Positions 6,190 to 12,442 of a stretch of DNA of 12,442 nt are shown here, piece after piece. Source of the stretch: Pseudomonadota bacterium (GTDB lineage: Bacteria; Pseudomonadota; Alphaproteobacteria; Micropepsales; Micropepsaceae); NCBI GenBank assembly GCA_023427355.1, contig JAEZBK010000122.1, forward strand, positions 1 through 12,442, given 5' to 3'. How positions within the stretch are numbered: the first letter of the stretch is position 1; each line of letters opens with the position of its first letter. Made by a program: the position numbers and the translations under genes. Under the pieces are notes generated by a model. That model saw nothing but the letters and a program-made list of their open reading frames with translations. It searched no databases and had not been told where the DNA came from.

Positions 6190-6750
6190 ATGGGGCTTTG
6201 TGTGAAGGCTGTTGTCAAAACCGGCATCGCTTGCGGGCTGGCCGCTCTGGCCGCCTTGCTGCCGCCCATGCGCGACGTCCTCGCCCAGCCCTCGCTGGAG
6301 CCGACGGTCAAGGCGGCCTATCTCTCCAAATTCGCGCCCTTCGTGGACTGGCCCGCCGGGGCCTTCGACAGCCCGTCGGCGCCTTTGGTGATCTGCGTGG
6401 TGGGCGCCGACCCGCTGGGCGGAAACCTGGACCGCGCCGTCCAGGGCCAGAAGGACCGCGAGCACCCGATGACGGTGCGCCGCCTGCCCGCCCCCGATGC
6501 GCAGGCCGCATGCCATATTCTTTTCACCGGCGACGCGGCGGCGGCGGAAACGGCGCTGGCCGGTGCGGCTTCGCGCCCGGTGCTCACCGTGACCGATGCC
6601 GGATTGCCGGTGCGCGGCATCATCGCCTTTGTGCGGGTGGGCGACAATTTGCGCTTCGACATCGATGAAGAGCGCGCGCAGCAGGCGGGGCTGGTCATCA
6701 GCTCCAAGCTGCTGGCCCTGGCGCGCACCGTGAAGCGGGGGCCGCGATGA
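6190..6750 (+). CDS. YfiR family periplasmic protein (DUF4154)
   Basis: A 186-residue protein with an N-terminal hydrophobic export segment (about residues 7-24) and a likely cleavage after DVLA (near residue 32), so it should be periplasmic. The mature part follows the YfiR pattern: VKAAYLSKFAPFVDWP (40-55), LVICVVGADPLGGNL (66-80), a cysteine in AACHILF (C108), VLTVTD, and RFDIDEERAQQAGLVISSKLLALA (155-178). C69 and C108 are 39 residues apart, the same spacing I recall for one disulfide of P. aeruginosa YfiR; the second pair is absent. In Pseudomonas, YfiR represses the CHASE8 diguanylate cyclase YfiN from the periplasm. Here the next gene, overlapping by ATGA, is a CHASE8-like histidine kinase, so YfiR probably regulates that kinase. 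Start uncertain: ATG 6190, GTG 6172 (closer to AAGGA at 6164-6168) or GTG 6202. Confidence 0.88.
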   Translation: MGLCVKAVVKTGIACGLAALAALLPPMRDVLAQPSLEPTVKAAYLSKFAPFVDWPAGAFDSPSAPLVICVVGADPLGGNLDRAVQGQKDREHPMTVRRLPAPDAQAACHILFTGDAAAAETALAGAASRPVLTVTDAGLPVRGIIAFVRVGDNLRFDIDEERAQQAGLVISSKLLALARTVKRGPR

Positions 6751-8078
6751 ACCGCCGCACGCGCTTCAACCTGCCCGCCTTCATCGCCATGGCCGCGGCG
6801 CTGTTCCTGCTGGCGGCCGGGGTGCTGATGGCCCGCTATGAGGACCGGCTGTATTCCGACCAGCAGATCAAGAGCGTCAGCGAGCAGGCCAACATCCTGG
6901 CGGCCAGCGTGGCCGGCGCGGTGGCGTTCGACGACGCCAAGGCGGCGCAGGAATTCGTCGAGGCCCTGACGGTCAATCCGCAATTGCTGGCGGCGGGCGT
7001 CTATGACGATGACGGACGGCGGATCGCCGGCTTCACCCGCGAAGGCCAGTCGCTGCCGCAGATCCCCGATGGCGACGGCACCATCACCCGGGGACGGATC
7101 GAGATCGCCCATCCGGTGATGCAGAACGGCAACCGGCTGGGCATGGTGTTCGTGCGCGCCGCCGCCGAGCCCTTTGGCCGGCGCATGGCGCGCTATGCCG
7201 GGCTGATCCTGCTGGTGACGATGGGCGCCCTGGTCATCATCGTGCTGGCGGTGAGCCAGAATGCGCTGTCGCGCCGCGCCACCCAGCTGGCCCGCGTGAA
7301 TGAGCGGTTGCAGGCCGAGATGGCCGAACGCGCCCGCACCGAGGAAGCCCTGCGCCAGGCGCACAAGATGGAGGCCGTGGGCCAATTGTCGGGCGGCATC
7401 GCGCACGACTTCAACAACCTCATCATGATCGTGAAGGGCAATTTGCGCCTGCTGCGCAAGCGGCTTGTGCCCGCCACCGACCAGCCGGTGCAGTATATCG
7501 GCGCCGCCGAGGAGGCGCTGGACCGCGCCGCGGCGCTGACGCAGCGCATCCTGGCCTTTTCCCGCCGCCAACCCCTGTCGCCGGTGCCGGTGCAACTGTC
7601 GGCGCTGGTGGAGAATATGGGCCAGCTCCTGCAACATTCGGTGGGCGACACGGTGGTGGTGGAAACGCAGCTCGGCTCCCGCTGGTGGTCGAAGTGCGAC
7701 GTCAACCAGATGGAGAATGTGATCCTGAACCTGGCGATCAATGCGCGCGACGCCATGCCCGGCGGCGGCACGCTGCACGTCGCGACGCAGGACCGCTACA
7801 TGGTGGACGCACCCGGCGATGCGGCGGATTTCACGCCGGGGGACTATGTGGCGCTGACCCTGCGCGATACCGGCATCGGCATGGATGAGGAGACGCGGCA
7901 GCGCGCGGTCGATCCTTTCTTCACCACCAAGCCGCTGGGCAAGGGCACGGGGTTGGGGTTATCCATGACCTTCGGCTTCGTGCGCCAGTCGGGCGGACAT
8001 CTCGTCATCAACAGTGCGCCCGGCAAGGGCACCGAAATCACGCTTTACATGCCCCGTACGGAGGAGGCCCCCGCATGA
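6747..8078 (+). CDS. Membrane histidine kinase with CHASE8-like periplasmic domain
   Basis: A 443-residue sensor kinase. Membrane segment 1 (about residues 9-29) and segment 2 (about 150-170) bracket a periplasmic domain of about 120 residues. Its pattern (SVSEQANILAASVAGAVAF, then a helix, NPQLLAAGVYDDDGRRIA) matches the CHASE8 type found in YfiN-like cyclases. A short coiled coil (about 175-210), with no evident HAMP or PAS domain, leads to the H-box QLSGGIAHDFNNL with phospho-acceptor H220. The ATPase domain is complete: N-box ENVILNLAINARDAM (323-337), G1 DTGIGMD (374-380), F-box PFFTTK (390-395) and G2 GKGTGLGLS (398-406). The start at 6747 overlaps the upstream stop (ATGA) and the end overlaps the response regulator in the same way. 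This implies one transcript and coupled translation. The kinase probably phosphorylates the next gene product. Confidence 0.93.
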   Translation: MNRRTRFNLPAFIAMAAALFLLAAGVLMARYEDRLYSDQQIKSVSEQANILAASVAGAVAFDDAKAAQEFVEALTVNPQLLAAGVYDDDGRRIAGFTREGQSLPQIPDGDGTITRGRIEIAHPVMQNGNRLGMVFVRAAAEPFGRRMARYAGLILLVTMGALVIIVLAVSQNALSRRATQLARVNERLQAEMAERARTEEALRQAHKMEAVGQLSGGIAHDFNNLIMIVKGNLRLLRKRLVPATDQPVQYIGAAEEALDRAAALTQRILAFSRRQPLSPVPVQLSALVENMGQLLQHSVGDTVVVETQLGSRWWSKCDVNQMENVILNLAINARDAMPGGGTLHVATQDRYMVDAPGDAADFTPGDYVALTLRDTGIGMDEETRQRAVDPFFTTKPLGKGTGLGLSMTFGFVRQSGGHLVINSAPGKGTEITLYMPRTEEAPA

Positions 8079-8437
8079 GCCAGATACTGGTCGCCGAGGA
8101 CGAAGCCATGCTGCGCATCATCGCGGTGGAGATGCTGGAGGATGCGGGCTTCACCGTGTTCCAGGCGGGCGATGGCGAGGAAGCGCTGGCGCTGCTGAAG
8201 GCCAATCCGCAGATCGGGCTGCTGGTGTCGGACATCAAGATGCCGCGCATGGACGGCTATGCGCTGGTGCAGGCCGGGCGGGCCTTCCGCCCCGACCTGA
8301 AGGTGCTGCTGATGACCGGCTATGCCCAGGATCCGCCGCCGCAGGTGGCGGCGCTGAAGGACATCCAGACCCTGCACAAGCCGTTCAACCTGGACCGGCT
8401 GTGCCAGCTGGCCGGGGAGCTGACCGGCAAGGCCTAG
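8075..8437 (+). CDS. Single-domain response regulator (CheY-like receiver)
   Basis: A 120-residue receiver with no output domain. The acidic cluster E8-D9-E10 (VAEDEAML), phospho-acceptor D53 (VSDIKMPRMDG), switch threonine T81 (LLMTGYA) and K102 (LHKPF) are all present, so it should accept phosphate from the kinase encoded just upstream (ATGA overlap at 8075-8078). With no DNA-binding or enzymatic domain it must act by binding a partner or pass phosphate onward in a relay; no such partner is encoded in the window. Its TAG stop (8435-8437) overlaps the stop of the convergent selO gene. Confidence 0.94.
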   Translation: MSQILVAEDEAMLRIIAVEMLEDAGFTVFQAGDGEEALALLKANPQIGLLVSDIKMPRMDGYALVQAGRAFRPDLKVLLMTGYAQDPPPQVAALKDIQTLHKPFNLDRLCQLAGELTGKA

Positions 8438-9882
8438 GACGAACAACTCACTTCCAGGCCGCACAGGTCTGGCGGCGGCGGGGCGGCGTACATCGCGTCG
8501 CCGGGATGTTCGTCATACGGGGCCTGCATCAGGGCGAAGACGCAGGTGAGCGGGGCCAGATCGCCATGATCCTCCGCCGCGCGGATCACGGTTTCTGCCA
8601 CCCAGTTGCGCAGGACATATTTCGGATTGGCGCGGTTCATCCCCGAAAGGTCTTCGCCTTGCGTGCGCGCCTGCCAGCGTGAGAGCCAGGCGGCGGCGTC
8701 CGTGCGCACCGGACCGAACCGATCCAGCCAGGCATCCCCCGCCTGCGGCCCCATGCCAGACGACAAGCCGCGGAAGGTGAGCGTGTAGTCCGCCCTGCCC
8801 TGCGCCATCAGCGCCAGCAATTCGCCGATCAGCCGGTCGTCGCCTTCCTCTTCGCGCGACAATCCGAGCTTGGCGCGCATCAGGGTGCGATAGTGACCGG
8901 AGAAATATTCCTCGAACCTGTCCAGTTCGGTGACCAGCGCCTGGGCGGGCACGACCCGCGACAGCGCCACCGCCAGCGCGCGCAGGTTCCAGTGGGCGAT
9001 GCCCGGCTGGTTGATGACGGCGTAACGCCCCTGCTGGTCGGTGTGATTGCAGATGAAGCCGGGATCATAGGCATCCAGGAAGCCGAAGGGACCATAGTCC
9101 AGCGTCAGGCCCAGGATGGACATATTGTCGGTGTTCATCACGCCATGGGCGAAGCCCACGGCCTGCCAGTGCGCGACCATGACGGCGGTGCGGCGCACCA
9201 CCTCGCCATAGAAGGCGGCATGGGAAAGGCCGGGCATGTGTTCGGCGATGACGTGATCCATCAGCGCGCGGACCTGATCGGTCTTGCCCGCGTGATGGAA
9301 ATGCTCGAAATGGCCGAAGCGGACATGGGACGGCGCCATGCGCGCGATCACCGCGCCCGGTTCGGGCTTTTCGCGCATGACCGCTTCGTTGGTCGCCACC
9401 AGCGACAGGGCGCGGCTGGTGGGAATGCCAAGGCCCGCCATGGCCGCGCTGCACAGATATTCGCGGATGGAGGAGCGCAACACCGCCCGGCCATCGCCGA
9501 AGCGCGAATAGGGCGTGCGCCCCGCGCCCTTGAGCTGGATGTCCCACAATTCGCCCCTGGCGTTGCGCACCTGGCCGATCAGAAGAGCGCGGCCATCGCC
9601 GAGCTGGCCCGCCCAGACGCCGAACTGATGACCCGAATAGACCATCGCCAGCGACGTGAAGCCTTCCAGCGGAATGCGCCCGGCCATGGCGGCGGTGAAG
9701 CGCGGATCGGTGAAGACCGCCGGATCCAGGTCGATCAGCGTGGCGGCGGCCGGGTTGGCGTGCAGAAGCTGCGGGCGCACGCCGACCTGTTCCGCAGGCA
9801 TGGCGGTGAAGAAATCGCCGCCCAGGCGGGCAAAGTGATTTTCGAGCGTTCCGGCGATGGGCAGGCGGAAGGGATCGGACAT
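8434..9882 (-). CDS. selO: Protein adenylyltransferase SelO (YdiU/UPF0061)
   Basis: A 482-residue pseudokinase-fold enzyme that transfers AMP from ATP to Ser/Thr/Tyr of proteins; linked in other bacteria to redox stress. All active-site segments are intact: SGHQFGVWAGQLGDGRAL (83-100), IQLKGAGRTPYSRFGDGRAV with K118, SSIREYL with E141, and HGVMNTDNMSILGLTLDYGPFGF, where D252, N253 and D262 fall at the residue numbers I recall for P. syringae SelO. The protein ends in VSCSS; the cysteine at 480 aligns with the selenocysteine of animal SelO and is the residue associated with redox control. Full length for the family. The start at 9882 (MSDPFRLP) is chosen by family alignment. No Shine-Dalgarno is seen, and TATCAT (complement of 9888-9893) lies only 5 nt before the ATG, so a leaderless transcript is possible. 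It follows yaiI on the same strand after 71 nt. Confidence 0.95.
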   Translation of the reverse strand: MSDPFRLPIAGTLENHFARLGGDFFTAMPAEQVGVRPQLLHANPAAATLIDLDPAVFTDPRFTAAMAGRIPLEGFTSLAMVYSGHQFGVWAGQLGDGRALLIGQVRNARGELWDIQLKGAGRTPYSRFGDGRAVLRSSIREYLCSAAMAGLGIPTSRALSLVATNEAVMREKPEPGAVIARMAPSHVRFGHFEHFHHAGKTDQVRALMDHVIAEHMPGLSHAAFYGEVVRRTAVMVAHWQAVGFAHGVMNTDNMSILGLTLDYGPFGFLDAYDPGFICNHTDQQGRYAVINQPGIAHWNLRALAVALSRVVPAQALVTELDRFEEYFSGHYRTLMRAKLGLSREEEGDDRLIGELLALMAQGRADYTLTFRGLSSGMGPQAGDAWLDRFGPVRTDAAAWLSRWQARTQGEDLSGMNRANPKYVLRNWVAETVIRAAEDHGDLAPLTCVFALMQAPYDEHPGDAMYAAPPPPDLCGLEVSCSS

Positions 9883-9923
9883 GCCCAATGATAACACGCA
9901 AATGCCGGTCTGGTGACGGGGAC

Positions 9924-9943
9924 GGCCCGCGCGCAGGCGGGCC
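9924..9943 (-). repeat. GC-rich hairpin between yaiI and selO
   Basis: GGCCCGC (9924-9930) and GCGGGCC (9937-9943) form a 7-bp perfect stem with a 6-nt loop. There is no T-run on either side. It could weaken read-through from yaiI into selO, but it is not a classical terminator. Confidence 0.35.
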
Positions 9944-9953
9944 ATGACAGGTG

Positions 9954-10406
9954 TCAGCGGCCCCGTTTCAAGGCCTGGATCATGTTTTCCAGTTCGCCCA
10001 GGAAGCGGGAGCGATCCTGTTTTGCGAAGCCGGCATGATGGGTCTGGCCGCCAGGCGTCAGTTCCCGCAGGTGGCGGCTGAGTTCGCGCATGCCCAGCGC
10101 CATGCCGATGCCTTCGGGGGTGAAGGGCTTGCCATTGGGGGCGAGCACGCGCGCGGTTTTTTCCAGGCAGCGCGAGGCCAGCGGAATGTCGGCGGTGATG
10201 CAGATGTCGCCGCCTGCGATATTTTCGACGATCCAGTCATCGGCGGCGTCGGCCCCTTCGGGAACCACGACATGCCGCATCAGGGGATTGGCGGAGGGGC
10301 GCAAGCCGCCATTGCTGACGATGGTGACAGCAAGGCCGTGACGGGCGGCGACTTTCTCGACCTCGGCCTTTACCGGGCAGGCGTCGCCATCGACGTAGAT
10401 TTGCAT
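9954..10406 (-). CDS. YaiI/YqxD family protein (UPF0178)
   Basis: A 150-residue cytoplasmic protein of the widespread UPF0178 family, whose biochemical role is not established; the fold is regarded as PIN/NYN-nuclease-like. The start MQIYVDGDACPVKAEVEKVA carries the family's acidic motif (D6, D8) and conserved cysteine. VTIVSNGG, the acidic segment GADAADDWIVENI, ICITADIPLASRC (second Asp cluster) and LAPNGKPFTPEGIGMALGMR follow in family order. The start at 10406 is supported by GAAGG (complement of 10415-10419) 8 nt upstream; a longer in-frame start at 10433 would run into a palindromic repeat. It is downstream of rhlE on the same strand with an 81-nt gap, 60 nt of which may be an inserted element and its duplication. 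Confidence 0.93.
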   Translation of the reverse strand: MQIYVDGDACPVKAEVEKVAARHGLAVTIVSNGGLRPSANPLMRHVVVPEGADAADDWIVENIAGGDICITADIPLASRCLEKTARVLAPNGKPFTPEGIGMALGMRELSRHLRELTPGGQTHHAGFAKQDRSRFLGELENMIQALKRGR

Positions 10407-10418
10407 TTGCCCAACCTT

Positions 10419-10487
10419 CGCGCAGACACGCACATCCTCACCCTTTGACGGGCTCAGGGTGAGGATGATGAGAAATCCCGCGCAGAC
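10419..10487. repeat. Palindromic repeat element flanked by 9-bp direct repeats
   Basis: CATCCTCACCCT (10433-10444) and AGGGTGAGGATG (10456-10467) form a perfect 12-bp inverted repeat with an 11-nt loop. The unit is bracketed by exact copies of CGCGCAGAC at 10419-10427 and 10479-10487, with 51 nt between them. The core (TTTGACGGGCTCAGGGTG) resembles a dispersed intergenic palindrome I recall from alphaproteobacteria. The layout is that of a small non-autonomous insertion with target-site duplication. Confidence 0.55.
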
Positions 10488-11864
10488 TTAGGCCGCGCTG
10501 CCGCCGCTGCGCGCCTTGTCCTTGCCGCGCTTCCAGTGCGGACGCGAGCCATTGCGTTTCTTGGGGGCGTGGGGATTGCCGGCATTCTCGCCGCCGCCGC
10601 CGCCGCCGCCATGACCACGGCCGCCATGACCGCGCCCGCCGCCGGGCTTGCCCTGCGGCTTGCCCCCATGGCGATGGCCGTGGGGCGGGCGGCGGTCTTC
10701 GGCCGCCTTGATCTGTTCGGGCGTCAGGTCGGGCAGGTCGTGGGCGACCACCTCGATCTTCATGCGGATGACGCGTTCGATATCGCGCAGCAGCGTGCGC
10801 TCGGAGGCGTCGCAGAAGCTGATGGCGATGCCTTCGCCGCCCGCGCGGGCCGTGCGGCCGATGCGGTGGACATAGGATTCCGGTTCCTGCGGCAGTTCAT
10901 AGTTGATCACATGGGTGATGTGATCGATGTCGATGCCGCGCGCGGCAATGTCGGTCGCCACCAGGACGCGGGCCTTGCCGGAGCGGAAATTCTCCAGCGC
11001 GCGCTGGCGGGCATTCTGCGACTTGTTGCCGTGGATGGCTTCGGAGGCGACGCCGGTCTTGGACAGGTGTTCGGCGACGCGGTTGGCGCCATGCTTGGTG
11101 CGGGTGAAGACGATGACGCGGTTGAGCGAGACATCGTTCAGCAGGTGGCTGAGGAGCTGGCGCTTCTGCGGCATGGGAACATAGTAGAGGCTCTGGGCGA
11201 CGCGATCGGCGGTCTTGGACTGGGGCGCGACTTCGATGCGCTCCGGGTTCTTCAGCACATCGCCCACCAGCTTGACGACATCGTCAGGCATGGTGGCCGA
11301 GAAGAGCATCGACTGGCGTTCCTTCGGCAGGTAGGCGACGATCTTGCGCACATCGCGGATGAAGCCCATGTCGAACATGCGGTCGGCTTCGTCGATGATG
11401 AGCGCCTGGACGGCATCGAGGCGGATCATCTTCTGCTGCACCAGGTCGAGCAGGCGGCCCGGCGTGGCGACGACGATATCGACGCCGTTCTTCATGGTGT
11501 TGATCTGGGTGTTGGCATTGACGCCGCCCAGGATCACGGCGCGCTTCAGGTTGAGGAAGCGGCCATAGGCGCGCAGACTTTCCTCGATCTGCACGGCCAG
11601 TTCGCGGGTGGGCGCCAGGATCAGCGCCTTGGCCTGCTTGGGGCCGGGCGGGACATGGCCGATGGACAGCTTTTGCAGCAGGGGCAGGCCGAAGGCCGCC
11701 GTCTTGCCGGTGCCGGTCTGGGCGATGCCCAACAGGTCGCGGCCCGCCAGCAGCGCCGGGATGGCGCGGGTCTGGATGGGGGTGGGGGTGGTGTAATTTT
11801 CCTGGGCAAGAGCGCGCAGGATGGGCTCGGCAACGCCAAGCCCGGCAAACGTCACGTCAGACAA
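10488..11864 (-). CDS. rhlE: DEAD-box ATP-dependent RNA helicase, RhlE type
   Basis: A 458-residue RNA helicase that unwinds short RNA duplexes in ribosome assembly, RNA decay or cold adaptation. All family motifs are present: Q motif NYTTPTPIQ (23-31), Walker A AQTGTGKT (48-55), PTRELA (85-90), TPGR (134-137), DEAD (158-161), SAT (189-191), VIVFTRTK (250-257), ATDIAARGID (303-312) and HRIGRTAR (333-340). Residues from about 392 to the end form a basic, glycine/histidine-rich low-complexity tail (GHGGRGHGGGGGGG, then a lysine/arginine end), typical of RNA-binding extensions. There is no in-frame ATG near the N-terminus. A TTG at 11864 is chosen because AAGGA (complement of 11872-11876) stands 7 nt upstream and it gives MSDVTFAGLG, the normal RhlE beginning. 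A GTG at 11936 would add a non-conserved 24 residues. Divergent from the cold-shock-domain gene. Confidence 0.93.
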   Translation of the reverse strand: MSDVTFAGLGVAEPILRALAQENYTTPTPIQTRAIPALLAGRDLLGIAQTGTGKTAAFGLPLLQKLSIGHVPPGPKQAKALILAPTRELAVQIEESLRAYGRFLNLKRAVILGGVNANTQINTMKNGVDIVVATPGRLLDLVQQKMIRLDAVQALIIDEADRMFDMGFIRDVRKIVAYLPKERQSMLFSATMPDDVVKLVGDVLKNPERIEVAPQSKTADRVAQSLYYVPMPQKRQLLSHLLNDVSLNRVIVFTRTKHGANRVAEHLSKTGVASEAIHGNKSQNARQRALENFRSGKARVLVATDIAARGIDIDHITHVINYELPQEPESYVHRIGRTARAGGEGIAISFCDASERTLLRDIERVIRMKIEVVAHDLPDLTPEQIKAAEDRRPPHGHRHGGKPQGKPGGGRGHGGRGHGGGGGGGENAGNPHAPKKRNGSRPHWKRGKDKARSGGSAA

Positions 11865-11871
11865 AACAGAA

Positions 11872-11876
11872 TCCTT
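11872..11876 (-). promoter_or_regulatory. Ribosome binding site deciding the rhlE TTG start
   Basis: AAGGA on the minus strand, 7 nt before TTG 11864. It is the only good site near the N-terminus of the helicase. Confidence 0.6.
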
Positions 11877-12015
11877 CAAAACCGGGCGCGCGCCAAAAAA
11901 GCGAGCGGAAACGGCTGGTTGCCGTCTTCCACGCACATTGGAAGGTCACGGGAGTGGTTCAATTCCGCGCGTTGGGACGGCGAGGCCGCCTTGTGCGGGC
12001 GCTGCGGATGGACAG

Positions 12016-12044
12016 GGTATCGGCGCATTTGCCCGAAAAGTCAA
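12016..12044 (-). promoter_or_regulatory. Candidate promoter for rhlE
   Basis: On the minus strand, TTGACT (12044-12039, five of six consensus bases) and GATACC (12021-12016) are separated by 17 nt. Transcription would begin near 12009 and leave a leader of about 145 nt before the TTG start. Confidence 0.4.
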
Positions 12045-12195
12045 CCTTCTTGCTGCGCCGCAGCATCGGTCACAGGTCTTAACCTCGCTTGCGGGAAGCC
12101 GGTTTCTGTAGTCATCATTGCGCCGGACGTCTCTCGCGGCAGCCGGCCGGGAGGCGTTTTTGGGGGTATCCGGCTGAGGCACATACGTCAGTCGC

Positions 12196-12442
12196 ATGGC
12201 ACATTTCGGCAATGAAGGTTCCCGCTCGATCGCGCAGGCATCCGCGAAGGGCAAGGTGAAGTGGTTCAACGGCACCAAGGGGTATGGATTCATCACCCTG
12301 GACAATGGCGGCGATGCCTTCTGCCATGCGTCCGCGTTGCAGGCGGTCGGCCATGCCGAGGTTCCGCCGGGCACGACCATTGTGTGCGATCTCGCAGATT
12401 CCCAACGCGGCCTGCAGGTGGTCACGGTCCATAGCGTGGACC
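12196..12442 (+). CDS. Cold-shock-domain protein, N-terminal part (cut by window edge)
   Basis: 82 complete codons are visible. After a 17-residue N-terminal extension (MAHFGNEGSRSIAQASA) comes a cold-shock domain: KGKVKWFNGTKGYGFITLDN, with RNP1 as KGYGFI (28-33) and RNP2 as AFCH (41-44, where many proteins have VFVH), then a less typical C-terminal half (LQAVGHAEVPPGTTIVCDL). Single-stranded RNA/DNA binding as a chaperone is the family role. The extension and divergent domain suggest the two-domain alphaproteobacterial type rather than a 67-residue CspA, but the second half is outside the window. The ribosome site is weak (TGAGG about 16 nt upstream). Divergent from rhlE. Confidence 0.88.
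   Translation, partial: MAHFGNEGSRSIAQASAKGKVKWFNGTKGYGFITLDNGGDAFCHASALQAVGHAEVPPGTTIVCDLADSQRGLQVVTVHSVD

Larger units (their letters stand above)
11865..12195. other. 331-bp divergent region between rhlE and the cold-shock gene
   Basis: No supported gene. It holds the likely rhlE promoter and long leaders for one or both genes. Small dyads are ACGGC/GCCGT (11911-11915, 11921-11925) and TGCTGC/GCAGCA (12051-12056, 12060-12065, 3-nt loop). No clear promoter for the plus-strand gene could be picked by eye. Confidence 0.5.

Noticed and set aside
6229..6240. Lipoprotein signal in the YfiR-like protein (TGIAC)
   Set aside because: The residue three before the cysteine is glycine, not the usual leucine, and a signal peptidase I site follows later.
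8893..9891. 332-codon plus-strand open frame opposite selO
   Set aside because: Antisense mirror of a strongly conserved coding sequence; composition is typical of a shadow frame.
11865..11936. GTG start at 11936 for rhlE
   Set aside because: It adds non-conserved residues and the AAGGA site points to TTG 11864.
10536..12215. Very long plus-strand open frame opposite rhlE
   Set aside because: Mirror frame of a GC-rich helicase gene. It has no recognisable domain and crosses the promoter region.

Overview
GC-rich chromosomal segment from what is most likely an alphaproteobacterium. The signs are a DUF992 exported protein, a compact alphaproteobacterial-type Ppx/GppA, a TTG start, ATGA overlaps and short gaps. 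No mobile-element, phage, CRISPR or defence gene was seen, and the genus cannot be named. The window is cut inside guaB on the left and inside a cold-shock-domain gene on the right.

Left part (1-4232): guaB (minus, 3' part missing) is divergent from a small exported DUF992 protein (plus). That gene ends in a strong terminator shared with a convergent minus-strand operon read as ppx, rlmE, tyrA (polyphosphate/pppGpp phosphatase, 23S rRNA U2552 methyltransferase, prephenate/arogenate dehydrogenase). A plus-strand tRNA-Gln(CTG) with encoded CCA lies just upstream of ppx.

Middle (4255-8437): a minus-strand pair holds a lipid kinase of the diacylglycerol kinase family, broken by a one-base frameshift, and a calcineurin-like phosphoesterase whose start overlaps the kinase stop. 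Divergent from it is a tight three-gene plus-strand operon: a YfiR-like periplasmic protein, a membrane histidine kinase with a CHASE8-like periplasmic domain, and a single-domain response regulator. The two junctions are 4-nt ATGA overlaps. This looks like the YfiR/YfiN sensing pair with a histidine kinase in place of the diguanylate cyclase, and it is the most interesting system here.

Right part (8434-12442): a minus-strand series is read as rhlE (DEAD-box helicase), yaiI (UPF0178) and selO (protein AMPylase). selO shares a CTAG with the response regulator stop. Between rhlE and yaiI sits a 12-bp perfect palindrome flanked by 9-bp direct repeats, which looks like a small inserted element. 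rhlE is divergent from a cold-shock-domain gene; both are RNA-remodelling functions and they share a 331-bp leader region.
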